From: an uncultured Verrucomicrobia subdivision 3 bacterium
Lineage (GTDB): Bacteria; Verrucomicrobiota; Verrucomicrobiia; Limisphaerales; UBA11358
Reading direction: 5' to 3'
Assembly: GCA_903861445.1 (NCBI GenBank)
Contig: CAIOUK010000114.1
Location: 1 to 9,494, forward strand
DNA: 9,494 nucleotides
A program made the position numbers and the translations under genes. The notes beneath the pieces were generated by a model. The model was not told the DNA's origin. It saw only the letters and a list, made by a program, of their open reading frames with translations, and did not search any database. This document shows, piece by piece, positions 1-7,015 of this stretch. The first letter of the stretch is position 1. Every line of letters starts with the position of its first letter.

Positions 1-1952
1 AGCGGCGGCAAACCAAGCGCGCGATCTTTGAACACTTCGACCAACTGACCGCCGGTGCCGAAGAGCAGGACGGGGCCGAACTGCGGGTCGAGGCTGCTGC
101 CGATGATGATTTCGTAGCCGTCGAGCTTGATCATCGGCTGGACGGTGACGCCCTGGAAATGTTCCTTGCCCACTTTCTTGGTGCAGGAACTTTCAATGGC
201 TTTGTAAGCCTGGCGCACGGCGGAGGCGGTGCGGAGATTCAATTGCACGCCGCCCACGTCCGTCTTGTGCGTGATGGTTTCGGAATGCAGTTTTAGCACG
301 ACTGGGAAGCCGAGCCGCGCGGCCTGTTTCACGGCGTCGCTTTCGGTGGTCGCAATGTGCGTCTCGACGGTTGGGATGCCGTAGGCCGCGAGCAGTTTCT
401 TGGATTCAAATTCTGTCAGCAGCGTGCGACCGGACTTGCGAACTTCGTTGATGATGGCCGTGGCCTTCTCGCGGTCAATCTCGCCGCGTTCATTTTCCGG
501 CGCAGCAGCGGGGGTTTCGTAAAGCTGGCGCAAATTTTCCGAGTAGCGCCACATGTAATAAAATGACTTCGCCGCGCGGTCGGGATATTTGAAGGTCGGG
601 ATTTGCGCCGCATTCAAAATGTCTTCGCCCTTGGCCACGATGTCCGCGCCCATCCAGCTCGCCAGCACCGGCTTGTTGGGAATTTGCGCGTAAGGCTTCA
701 GGCATTCGGCAGTCGCGGTCGGATCGGTCATCGCCTGCGGCGTGAGGATGACGAGAATGCCGTCGGTGTTCGGGTCTTTGGCGGCAATCTCCAGCGACTT
801 CGCGTAAAGCTCCGGCTTGGCATCGCCAATAATATCCACGGGATTGTTGTGACTCCAGGTCGGCGGCAGAATGGCATTGAACGCGGCCATGGTTTCCGGA
901 GCGAGGTCGGCCAGTTGCGCGCCGCTGCCGATGAGCATATCGGTGGCGATAACGCTCGGTCCGCCGGCATTGGTGACGATGGTCAGGCGCGGACCTTTCG
1001 GGCGCGGCTGTTTGGCGAGCACTTCCGCCATGTCAAACAATTCAGAAATCGCCTCGACGCGCAAAACACCAACACGCTGGAACGCGGCCTGCAACACTTC
1101 ATCACTGCCGGTCAGCGAACCGGTGTGCGACGCGGCGGCTTTCGCAGCAGCTTCGGTGCGCCCCGGCTTGATGACGATGATCGGCTTGGTCAAGGCGACT
1201 TCGCGCGCGGCGGAAAGAAACGCCCGCGCATCGCCGATGGATTCCATGTAGATGACAATGCTCTTCGTGTTCGGATCATCGCCGAGATGGTTGATCAAAT
1301 CGCCCCAGCCGACATCAAGCATTGAGCCGAGCGAAACGAAGGCGCTGAAGCCGACATTTTCCTTCAAGCTCCAGTCAAGGATGGCGGTGCAAAGCGCGCC
1401 GCTCTGGCTGATGAAACCGACGCTACCCGGCTTGGCCATGTCGGCGGCAAAAGTGGCATTTAATTTTGAACCGGGAACCATGACGCCCAGACAGTTCGGG
1501 CCGACAATGCGGATGCCGGCCTTGTTGGCTTCTTCCAAAACCTGGCGTTCCAGTTCCACGCCGACCGGGCCGATTTCCTTGAAGCCGGCGGAAATAATGA
1601 TGACACCTTTGACGCCCGCCTTGCCGCAATCCTTGACGATGCCCGGCACCGTCGCCGGCGGCGTGATGATGACGGCGAGGTCGGCTTTCTCCGGAACGGC
1701 GGTGATGCTTGGGTAGGCCTTCACGCCCAGCACGGTGTCGCGCTTGGGGTTGACGGGATAAATCTTGCCGGGGAATTCACCTTTGATCAGGTTCTCCAAA
1801 ATCGTCCGGCCGACGCTGCCGAGATTTTCCGTCGCGCCGATGACGGCGATGGATTTTGGCGAGAATATCGGATCCAGCGGACGCCGGGTGGTGTGGTGCA
1901 GAATGTCGTGGGCGGACTCTAGCTTGGTTGGGGAAGTTGGAAGATTGCTCAT
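1..1952 (-). CDS. ADP-forming acyl/acetyl-CoA synthetase (acetate--CoA ligase family), 3' end cut by window
   Basis: The N-terminal 650 residues are visible and the stop lies beyond the window start. The family (COG1042) interconverts an acyl-CoA, ADP and phosphate with the free acid, CoA and ATP in the cytoplasm. Domain order fits: a CoA-binding Rossmann domain (about 25-120, with SIAVIGAT), two succinyl-CoA-ligase-like domains (about 150-460, with GPNCLGVM and ISQSGA), then an ATP-grasp domain (about 490-650, with THKTDVGGV and VEVFKDRALGLPP). The phospho-acceptor histidine expected for active enzymes is present as His276 in SHTGSLTG, and a second conserved His is at 562 in THKTD. These argue for a working synthetase, alpha and beta parts fused. 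About 50 residues are missing if the protein has the usual 700; a longer form with a C-terminal GNAT acetyltransferase domain cannot be excluded. ATG at 1952 is the first good start; no clear Shine-Dalgarno. True substrate (acetate or another acid) is unknown. Confidence 0.93.
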   Translation of the reverse strand, partial: MSNLPTSPTKLESAHDILHHTTRRPLDPIFSPKSIAVIGATENLGSVGRTILENLIKGEFPGKIYPVNPKRDTVLGVKAYPSITAVPEKADLAVIITPPATVPGIVKDCGKAGVKGVIIISAGFKEIGPVGVELERQVLEEANKAGIRIVGPNCLGVMVPGSKLNATFAADMAKPGSVGFISQSGALCTAILDWSLKENVGFSAFVSLGSMLDVGWGDLINHLGDDPNTKSIVIYMESIGDARAFLSAAREVALTKPIIVIKPGRTEAAAKAAASHTGSLTGSDEVLQAAFQRVGVLRVEAISELFDMAEVLAKQPRPKGPRLTIVTNAGGPSVIATDMLIGSGAQLADLAPETMAAFNAILPPTWSHNNPVDIIGDAKPELYAKSLEIAAKDPNTDGILVILTPQAMTDPTATAECLKPYAQIPNKPVLASWMGADIVAKGEDILNAAQIPTFKYPDRAAKSFYYMWRYSENLRQLYETPAAAPENERGEIDREKATAIINEVRKSGRTLLTEFESKKLLAAYGIPTVETHIATTESDAVKQAARLGFPVVLKLHSETITHKTDVGGVQLNLRTASAVRQAYKAIESSCTKKVGKEHFQGVTVQPMIKLDGYEIIIGSSLDPQFGPVLLFGTGGQLVEVFKDRALGLPP

Positions 1953-1963
1953 AATTAAATAGT

Positions 1964-1982
1964 CAGTTAAAATTTATAACTG
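1964..1982. promoter_or_regulatory. 19-bp near-perfect palindrome, candidate operator of the acyl-CoA synthetase gene
   Basis: CAGTTAAAATTTATAACTG reads the same on both strands except for one mismatched pair around the central base: outer arms CAGTTA/TAACTG are perfect and the inner AA/TT also pairs. It ends 11 bp upstream of the minus-strand ATG at 1952 and contains TATAAA on the minus strand, which could act as a -10 box. Its place suggests a repressor or activator site, or a hairpin in the 5' leader. The binding protein is unknown. Confidence 0.45.
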
Positions 1983-1983
1983 T

Positions 1984-2010
1984 GAAGAAAATGGCAGTAG
2001 TGACCGCCAT
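1984..2010 (-). terminator. Probable rho-independent terminator of the araC-kinase-regulator operon
   Basis: On the minus strand ATGGCGGT-CACT-ACTGCCAT (2010 to 1991) folds into an 8-bp stem with one G-T wobble and a 4-base loop, followed by TTTCTTC. It lies about 77 bp after the stop of the response regulator gene and just before the promoter region of the synthetase gene, where a transcription end is expected. The T-run is broken by one C, so it may be moderate in strength. Confidence 0.55.
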
Positions 2011-2087
2011 CGCCTTCCTTGTATTTGGCAAATCATCACCAAATATTGTCACTCGCATGAGGATAGAAGCTAAAGCGAGAAGAAGAA

Positions 2088-2762
2088 TTAGTTTTGCCCC
2101 TGCGAATCCACCCAGCGCACCGCGAACCGAACCAGTTCCGTGGCGGTTTTCAAACCGAGTTTCTCCTTGATGTTCGCGCGATGGACTTCCACTGTCTTGA
2201 CGCTCAAATGAAGCTGCTCCGCGACAGCGCGCGTGCCGACGCCATTGCCGATGAGCTGGAAAACCTCAAACTCGCGATCCGACAATTGCTGCACCGGCGA
2301 ACTGGAATCTTTCGGCTGGTTGCCGGAGAAATTTTCCAGAATGCGCGCGGACATTTTTTCGCTGACGAAAATTTTGCCGGCGAGCACCTGCCGGATGGCG
2401 TGCAGAAATCTTTGCCCGCCTTCCTGCTTCATGATGTAGCCGCGTCCGCCCGCGCGCAGCACCCGGTCGGCATAAATCATCTCGTCGTGCATCGAAACCA
2501 CGAGCAGCGGCAAATCGGGATGGATGGCGCGAATATCCTTGATGAGTTCGAGGCCATTTTTGTCCGGCAATGAAATGTCGAGCAGCGCGAGATCGAATTT
2601 TTGCTTCGAGACTAGATTGATGGCTTGGCCGGCGTTGTCGGCTTCGGCGGTCACTTTCAAGTCAGGCTCGTTGTCAATCAATTGCGCCAGTCCCGTGCGC
2701 ATCATGGGATGATCATCCACGATAAGAACGCGCTTCATCGTAATTTTGCTTTTGGTCGCCAT
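2088..2762 (-). CDS. NarL/FixJ-family response regulator (receiver + LuxR-type HTH)
   Basis: A DNA-binding response regulator of 224 residues, the usual size for the NarL/FixJ family. The receiver domain begins at KRVLIVDDHPMMRTG with the acidic pair; the phospho-acceptor is Asp62 in LALLDISLPDKNG, and the conserved Lys is in GYIMKQEGG. The C-terminal LuxR-type helix-turn-helix (about 150-215) shows LSDREFEVFQLIGNG and LSVKTVEVHRANIKEKLG. The ATG at 2762 is chosen because it sits 5 bp after the kinase stop with AAGAGA as a possible ribosome-binding site overlapping that stop; an in-frame start at 2789 would overlap the kinase end, and the ATG at 2738 is also possible. Tight coupling to the kinase gene shows the pair is a two-component system. 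The kinase should phosphorylate Asp62 and so switch DNA binding. Targets are unknown; the intergenic dyads reported here are candidates. Confidence 0.95.
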   Translation of the reverse strand: MATKSKITMKRVLIVDDHPMMRTGLAQLIDNEPDLKVTAEADNAGQAINLVSKQKFDLALLDISLPDKNGLELIKDIRAIHPDLPLLVVSMHDEMIYADRVLRAGGRGYIMKQEGGQRFLHAIRQVLAGKIFVSEKMSARILENFSGNQPKDSSSPVQQLSDREFEVFQLIGNGVGTRAVAEQLHLSVKTVEVHRANIKEKLGLKTATELVRFAVRWVDSQGQN

Positions 2763-2767
2763 AGTTG

Positions 2768-3922
2768 TTATCTCTTGGGTGCGCTGCAAATCACGCTCAC
2801 ACCGTTTTTGGCGTTCGGTTCAATCGTCAGCGTGCCGCCGACCATGCCGATGCGTGTCTGCATGATGCGCAAACCCATGCCGTTGCCGCCGGAAAAGTTT
2901 TTAGGAAAACCTAGGCCGTTGTCGCTCACGCGCAGGTGCAGGCGCGCGGGATCTTCGCTCAACTGGAGGGAAATTTTCTTGGCCTTGCCGTGCTTGATGG
3001 CATTGGAAACCGCTTCCTGCGCGATGCGAAAAAGATGTGTGGCGGCGGCATGATTGTCGAACTTCACGACTTCATCGCATTGAAATTCGCAGCGCACGCG
3101 AAACATTTTCTCGGTGTTCAACGCCAGTTCCGCCAACGCGGACATCAGGCCTTCCGATTCGAGCGTGACCGGCGAAAGTCCGCGCGCGAGCAGGCGCGTC
3201 TGGCTGATGCTTTCGCGCACAGCCTTGGCGATTTCCGTGGCGCGGGCGGAGCCGTCCTTGGACTTGCGCGCGAGTTTTTGGGCGAGCACCTGACTCAACA
3301 TTTCGATGCCCGCAAGATGCTGGCAGAGTCCGTCGTGCAAATCCTGGCCGATGCGGCGCTGCTCGCGCTCGCTGATTTCGAGAATCTCCTTTTCCAGCCG
3401 CTTGCGTTCGGTGATGTCGCGGACAAAGCCGGTGAAAATCCGGCGGTCGGTCAATTTCACTTCGCTAACGGAAAGATCCATCGGGAACAACGTGCCGTCC
3501 TTTTTGCGCGCAAACGTCTCGCGCCCGATGCCGATGATTTTTGCGTGCCCGGTGTGCTTGTAGTTTTCCAGATAGCCGTCGTGCTGCTCGCGGTGCGGCG
3601 TGGCCATCAGCACGCGGACATTTTTGCCGATGACTTCGGCGGCGGCGTAGCCAAAAATCTTTTCCGAGGCCGGATTAAAAGATTCGATGATGCCGCGTTC
3701 GTCAATCGTGATGATGCCTTCGACGGCAGTTTCCAAAATGGCGCGGAGGCGTTCCTCGCCGTCACGCACGGCGGAGGCGGTGTGGGCGGCGGCTGATGTT
3801 TTTGGTTTTTTCCTCATCCCGTTGACGGTGGGAATATCGGAAATTTGCCGGTCAAAGCCAATGCCAATCGTGGAATCAAAAAGAATCCGTGACTGGCTCT
3901 GGCCGGGTGTGGCAGGGGGCAT
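2768..3922 (-). CDS. Soluble PAS sensor histidine kinase (HisKA_3 type) with FixL-like heme-PAS residues
   Basis: A cytoplasmic sensor kinase of 384 residues with no membrane segment. After a low-complexity N-terminus, a PAS domain (about 55-174) ends in the usual TGFVRDITERK. A HisKA_3 dimerisation domain follows, with phospho-acceptor His196 in IGQDLHDGLCQHLAG, then a short HATPase with N-box VSNAIKHG (Asn307), VSDNGLGF (Asp334) and GNGMGLRIMQTR. This NarX/DesK-type core matches the NarL-type partner encoded 5 bp downstream. The PAS domain closely resembles that of the oxygen sensor FixL: QHDGYL gives His114 at the heme-ligand place and IIGIGR gives Arg134 at the place of the distal arginine. 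The start is uncertain: ATG at 3922 is used here, a TTG at 3940 overlaps the araC stop, and an ATG at 3817 would still keep the PAS domain. Heme binding is inferred and not shown. Confidence 0.93.
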   Translation of the reverse strand: MPPATPGQSQSRILFDSTIGIGFDRQISDIPTVNGMRKKPKTSAAAHTASAVRDGEERLRAILETAVEGIITIDERGIIESFNPASEKIFGYAAAEVIGKNVRVLMATPHREQHDGYLENYKHTGHAKIIGIGRETFARKKDGTLFPMDLSVSEVKLTDRRIFTGFVRDITERKRLEKEILEISEREQRRIGQDLHDGLCQHLAGIEMLSQVLAQKLARKSKDGSARATEIAKAVRESISQTRLLARGLSPVTLESEGLMSALAELALNTEKMFRVRCEFQCDEVVKFDNHAAATHLFRIAQEAVSNAIKHGKAKKISLQLSEDPARLHLRVSDNGLGFPKNFSGGNGMGLRIMQTRIGMVGGTLTIEPNAKNGVSVICSAPKR

Positions 3923-3936
3923 TTGTGTCCGCAAGG

Positions 3937-4902
3937 TCAATGTGCCAGCAGTTGGGCGCGATATTCCGTCGGCGACTGGCCGAGGATTTTCTTGAACACG
4001 CGGTTGAAATGCGTGAGCGATTGGAAGCCGACTTCAAACGCGATTTCGCTGACGCGCAAATTCGGGTTGAGCAAGAGATTTTTGGATTTCTCAATCCGCA
4101 CGCGGGCGACGTAGTCGGTAAAATTGATACCGGTGATTTTTTTGAACATCTTGCAGAAATAATAGCTACTCATGTTCACCGCCTTGGCGACCTGCCCCAA
4201 ATTCAAATCTTCCGTTTGGTGCTCTTGAATGTAGGCGCGTGCCTTGGTGATGACCGGCGGCTCGGCATTTTCCTGCTGGATGAAAACCTGATTGCTCAAC
4301 ATTGCCAGATGCTGGGCGAAAATTGTCAGGAGTTTGATGGCGGCATCGTGCTGTTTTTCGGAAACCACCTTGCCGGCAAAATAGGCTTTTTTCAGCGTGC
4401 TGCGATCCGCCTCCACGCCCCACTTTTCAGTGAGCTTCATGATTTTTTCGAATTGCGCCGCCGTGGGTTTTTTGCGGAACACCTGGCCGATTTGCAGAAA
4501 ACCCACCAGCCGGTCGCTCATCCGCACCGGCACGGCACTGTCACACAAACCGGCTGGACACAAAACGGATTGCGGCTCGGTGGCGGCCTTCTGGCACAGG
4601 CGTTCCTGCGTTTGCAGGCAGGAGGCGCAGGAGCGGCTCTTCTTGGAAAGTAAGGAGCAAAACGGGTTTTCATTGCGCTTGCCGTGGTGCGGCAATTGCC
4701 AGGTCTCGACCGGTTGGAGCGCCACCGGCAGGCCGGTGAGGTCGCCGAACGCGCGCTCGTATTCGCGGTAGGTGCGCGAGCTGGTCAGCGCGTCCACCAG
4801 CGCGCGGTTGCTGCTGCCATTTTCGGAACCGTTGCTGCCGCCAGTGAAAGCTGGGTTGTTGTTTTCAGTGACCGCACTTGATTTGGCAAATATTGTTTGC
4901 AT
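3937..4902 (-). CDS. AraC-family transcriptional regulator with N-terminal PocR ligand-sensing domain
   Basis: A 321-residue one-component regulator. After a polar, Asn/Ser-rich start, a PocR domain spans about residues 38-205, with NPFCSLL, the cysteine-rich SRSCASC, SVLCPAGLCDSAVPV and VGFLQIGQVF. Two AraC helix-turn-helix units follow (about 218-320), with LNLGQVAKAVNMSSYYFCKMFKKITG and then the classic VSEIAFEVGFQSLTHFNRVFKK and GQSPTEYR. PocR domains are thought to bind small ligands; the name-giving Salmonella PocR responds to 1,2-propanediol. Six cysteines (82, 92, 95, 103, 115, 120) are clustered in the sensor part. It is the first gene of an operon with the kinase and response regulator, its TGA overlapping a possible TTG start of the kinase. 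ATG at 4902 has no clear Shine-Dalgarno. Target genes are not shown by the sequence; autoregulation from the region upstream is likely for this family. Confidence 0.94.
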   Translation of the reverse strand: MQTIFAKSSAVTENNNPAFTGGSNGSENGSSNRALVDALTSSRTYREYERAFGDLTGLPVALQPVETWQLPHHGKRNENPFCSLLSKKSRSCASCLQTQERLCQKAATEPQSVLCPAGLCDSAVPVRMSDRLVGFLQIGQVFRKKPTAAQFEKIMKLTEKWGVEADRSTLKKAYFAGKVVSEKQHDAAIKLLTIFAQHLAMLSNQVFIQQENAEPPVITKARAYIQEHQTEDLNLGQVAKAVNMSSYYFCKMFKKITGINFTDYVARVRIEKSKNLLLNPNLRVSEIAFEVGFQSLTHFNRVFKKILGQSPTEYRAQLLAH

Positions 4903-5114
4903 GAGAGCAAATTAGGGTAACTCAGCAAATTGAACAATTGGGACGACGCCTGATTCCAATTTGGGCATACAACTACACTAGTAGGCGAAACCCCTAGCCA
5001 AACTTCGCGGCGGATGGGCGGCTGAAATTGTCCGCGCCTCACCCTAATTGGTGGCTGGACGGAATTGACTTTGCTTCTCCGGCAAAATTCGTCACCTTGC
5101 GCCAGTTTCAAAAT
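4903..5114. promoter_or_regulatory. Divergent promoter region between araC and the lptF/G-like gene, with overlapping inverted repeats at 4968-4996
   Basis: These 212 bases should hold both promoters. Two overlapping dyads are visible: CTAC-ACTA-GTAG at 4973-4984, lying in a 16-base TAC(N10)GTA block at 4968-4983, and TAGGCGAAACCCCTA at 4982-4996, whose TAGG/CCTA ends pair. The 16-base block has the 7-2-7 layout of NarL-type sites, but its half-sites match each other at only five of seven places. No convincing -35/-10 pair was found for either direction. A TTGACT at about 5063-5068 lacks a good -10 partner. Confidence 0.4.
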
Positions 5115-6251
5115 TTGAAAACATTGCACAAATACCTCGTGGGGCAGGTGCTGGCCACGCTGCTGCTGACCGTGGCTGTTTTCGCCTTTGTGGTGGTGTT
5201 GCTGAACGGTCTTCGCGAAGTTCTGCCGCTGCTTTTTGGCGGTCATGTCCACCTGGGGCTGGTTTGCAAAGCCATCGGTCTGCTGATTCCGTTTGCGTGC
5301 GTCTATGCGCTGCCGATGGGTTTTATCACCGCTACGCTGCTGGTGTTTGGCCGGTTCAGCGCGGATCAGGAATTGACCGCCGCGCGGGCGGGCGGGGTGA
5401 GCCTGCTGTCGCTTATCACGCCGGTTTTGCTGTTAAGCCTGTTGTGCTGCGGCTTGAGCGCGTGGTTTAATCTGGAGATCGGGCCGCGTTCACGGGTGGC
5501 CTTCATCAATCTCAAGCGCGAACTGCTCGTCAATCTGGCCGACGCGCAAATTCCCGAAGGCCGCCTCGTGCGTGATTTCCCCGGCTACCTTTTTTACTGC
5601 GAAAAAAACCATGACGGCGATTTGCAGAACGTCATGATTTATCAACTGCAAAATGAAACCAACGTCGCCAGTGTAATCAAGGCGGCGCACGGACGATTAA
5701 GTCCTGATCGGGCAAAAAATCAACTTTTGGTGAATTTGACGGACGTGCGTATAGTCAGAGTTAGTTCCCGGGTAGCCAACGTCATGGCTTCTCCAAACTC
5801 CTCGCTAAACTTAAGTATGAGCGCGGCTACCAATCGGACGACCAAGCCAAAAATCAGCGACATGACTTTCGGCCAGCTGCAGCAAGAATTGCTTTACCTG
5901 AAAAATCTGAACTTGGCTAATTCCGCCACGAATACAGAATTGAAATTGCCGCAAAAAAATTTGATCGAGCCAGTGCTGGTGGCGATGCACCATCAAGTTG
6001 CTTTTTCCTTCGCGTGTTTTGGCTTCACGTTGGTCGGCATCCCGCTGGGCATCCGTGTGCATCGGCGCGAGACGAATATCGGCATTGTCATCGCCTTGAT
6101 TTTGGTGGTGGTGTATTATGGTTTCATTATGCTCGGCGACTCGTTGTCCGCGCATCCGGAATTATATCCGCACCTCATTCTCTGGATTCCCAACTTTATC
6201 TTCCAAGCCGTCGGTGCCGGGCTGCTCTGGCGCGCGAACCGGGGAGTTTAA
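5115..6251 (+). CDS. LptF/LptG-family lipopolysaccharide export permease
   Basis: An inner-membrane permease of 378 residues of the YjgP/YjgQ family, which with LptB2 and LptC extracts lipopolysaccharide from the inner membrane and passes it to the periplasmic bridge. Layout is typical: three N-terminal membrane segments (about 11-33, 48-78, 95-118), the conserved GRFSADQELTAARAGGVS between the second and third, a periplasmic beta-rich domain (about 120-290), then three membrane segments (about 294-313, 322-341, 352-373). There is no ATG near the start. TTG at 5115 gives LKTLHKYLVGQ, which fits the short cytoplasmic N-terminus of the family; TTG at 5097 or 5028 are other in-frame options. No clear ribosome-binding site. 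Whether it is LptF or LptG cannot be told, and no second family member is visible next to it, although both are needed for a transporter. Confidence 0.92.
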   Translation: MKTLHKYLVGQVLATLLLTVAVFAFVVVLLNGLREVLPLLFGGHVHLGLVCKAIGLLIPFACVYALPMGFITATLLVFGRFSADQELTAARAGGVSLLSLITPVLLLSLLCCGLSAWFNLEIGPRSRVAFINLKRELLVNLADAQIPEGRLVRDFPGYLFYCEKNHDGDLQNVMIYQLQNETNVASVIKAAHGRLSPDRAKNQLLVNLTDVRIVRVSSRVANVMASPNSSLNLSMSAATNRTTKPKISDMTFGQLQQELLYLKNLNLANSATNTELKLPQKNLIEPVLVAMHHQVAFSFACFGFTLVGIPLGIRVHRRETNIGIVIALILVVVYYGFIMLGDSLSAHPELYPHLILWIPNFIFQAVGAGLLWRANRGV

Positions 6252-6331
6252 GTCTGACCTGAATCATTTATAGCCGTGTTTTTTTCTAGCGTGGGATTGA
6301 GTCTTCGCCGTGGAGCTGGCATTTTGCGTTT

Positions 6332-7015
6332 ATGAAGCACGTCATGTTTTTTAATTTCAAAATCATCACCCGGCTGGCCGGAGCCATCTGCCTGTTCCAA
6401 GCGGCAACGGTGTTCGCCGGTGCAATCCCCAGCGCTCTGGAGACTGATTCAAAAGGCTGGACGGACATCACGCCCGCAACGGATTTGCAAGGCTGGACGC
6501 GCATTGCCATTCCGCCGACCAACGCGCTGGGCCGAGCCCAGTGGCATCTGGACGCCACCAACCAGTGGCTCGTGTGCGACGGCGACGGCGGTCATGAGAT
6601 GTTGCGATTCGATCAGCCATTCACGAACTGCATCTTTCATGTCGAATGCCGGTTCATTCCCTTGCCCGGCAAAAAACATTATTACAACAGCGGCATTTTC
6701 ATCCGCAATAACGCCGACGGCACAATCTGGCATCAATGCCAGTTGACCTCGGATGGCGGCTATCTTTTCGGTAACACGCCGGTGAAAGGCGAAAACAAGC
6801 CGTTTCTCGCGCCGGTGGATTCCCGCTGCCTAAAAAAGGCTGGCGAGTGGAACACGGTGGAAGTTACCGCCCGGGAGAAAACCTTGTCGGTCTGGTGCAA
6901 TGGTGCCGGGGTGTGCGAGTTCACCGAGTGCGAAGTGCCCGCCGGCTATGTCGCTCTGGAATCCGAGGGTTACGCCATCGAGTTCCGCAATTTGAAATTG
7001 AAAGTGTTGCCGTAA
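6332..7015 (+). CDS. Secreted DUF1080 / 3-keto-disaccharide hydrolase-like protein
   Basis: A 227-residue protein with one concanavalin-like DUF1080 domain (PF06439), a family common in Verrucomicrobiota, Planctomycetota and Bacteroidota, with some members acting on 3-keto-glycosides. The N-terminus looks like a signal peptide: basic start, hydrophobic stretch to about residue 28, likely cut after VFA before GAIPS, so the protein should act in the periplasm or outside. Family marks are visible: TPATDLQGW near the start, YYNSGIFIRN, WHQCQLTSDGGYLFG, GEWNTVEVTAREKTLSVWCNG and the ending YVALESEGYAIEFRNLKLKVLP. Length fits a single-domain member. ATG at 6332 lies 80 bp after the permease stop; GGAG at 6312-6315 is too far for a normal ribosome-binding site. 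It converges on the rhamnose operon, so a role in sugar breakdown is plausible, but substrate and activity cannot be told. Confidence 0.88.
   Translation: MKHVMFFNFKIITRLAGAICLFQAATVFAGAIPSALETDSKGWTDITPATDLQGWTRIAIPPTNALGRAQWHLDATNQWLVCDGDGGHEMLRFDQPFTNCIFHVECRFIPLPGKKHYYNSGIFIRNNADGTIWHQCQLTSDGGYLFGNTPVKGENKPFLAPVDSRCLKKAGEWNTVEVTAREKTLSVWCNGAGVCEFTECEVPAGYVALESEGYAIEFRNLKLKVLP

Noticed and set aside
603..1325. 240-codon plus-strand open frame opposite the acyl-CoA synthetase gene
   Set aside because: It lies wholly antisense to a clearly recognised enzyme; its Arg/Gly-rich product matches no family and is a by-product of GC-rich codon use.
2021..2044. Inverted repeat ATTTGG (2023-2028) / CCAAAT (2039-2044) with a 10-base spacer
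   Set aside because: Six-base arms in AT-rich DNA are expected by chance, and there is no T-run or promoter element that would give it a role.
1982..2170. Small plus-strand frame with a GTG start and a signal-peptide-like beginning (KKMAVVTAIAFLVFG)
   Set aside because: The hydrophobic stretch is short, there is no ribosome-binding site, it overlaps the likely terminator and 83 bases of the response regulator gene, and the rest looks like antisense translation.
2936..3796. 286-codon plus-strand open frame opposite the histidine kinase gene
   Set aside because: The minus strand encodes a complete kinase with all motifs here; the plus-strand product shows no domain.
3889..4653. 254-codon plus-strand open frame opposite the araC gene
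   Set aside because: Antisense shadow of the PocR-AraC gene; no recognisable motif or ribosome-binding site.
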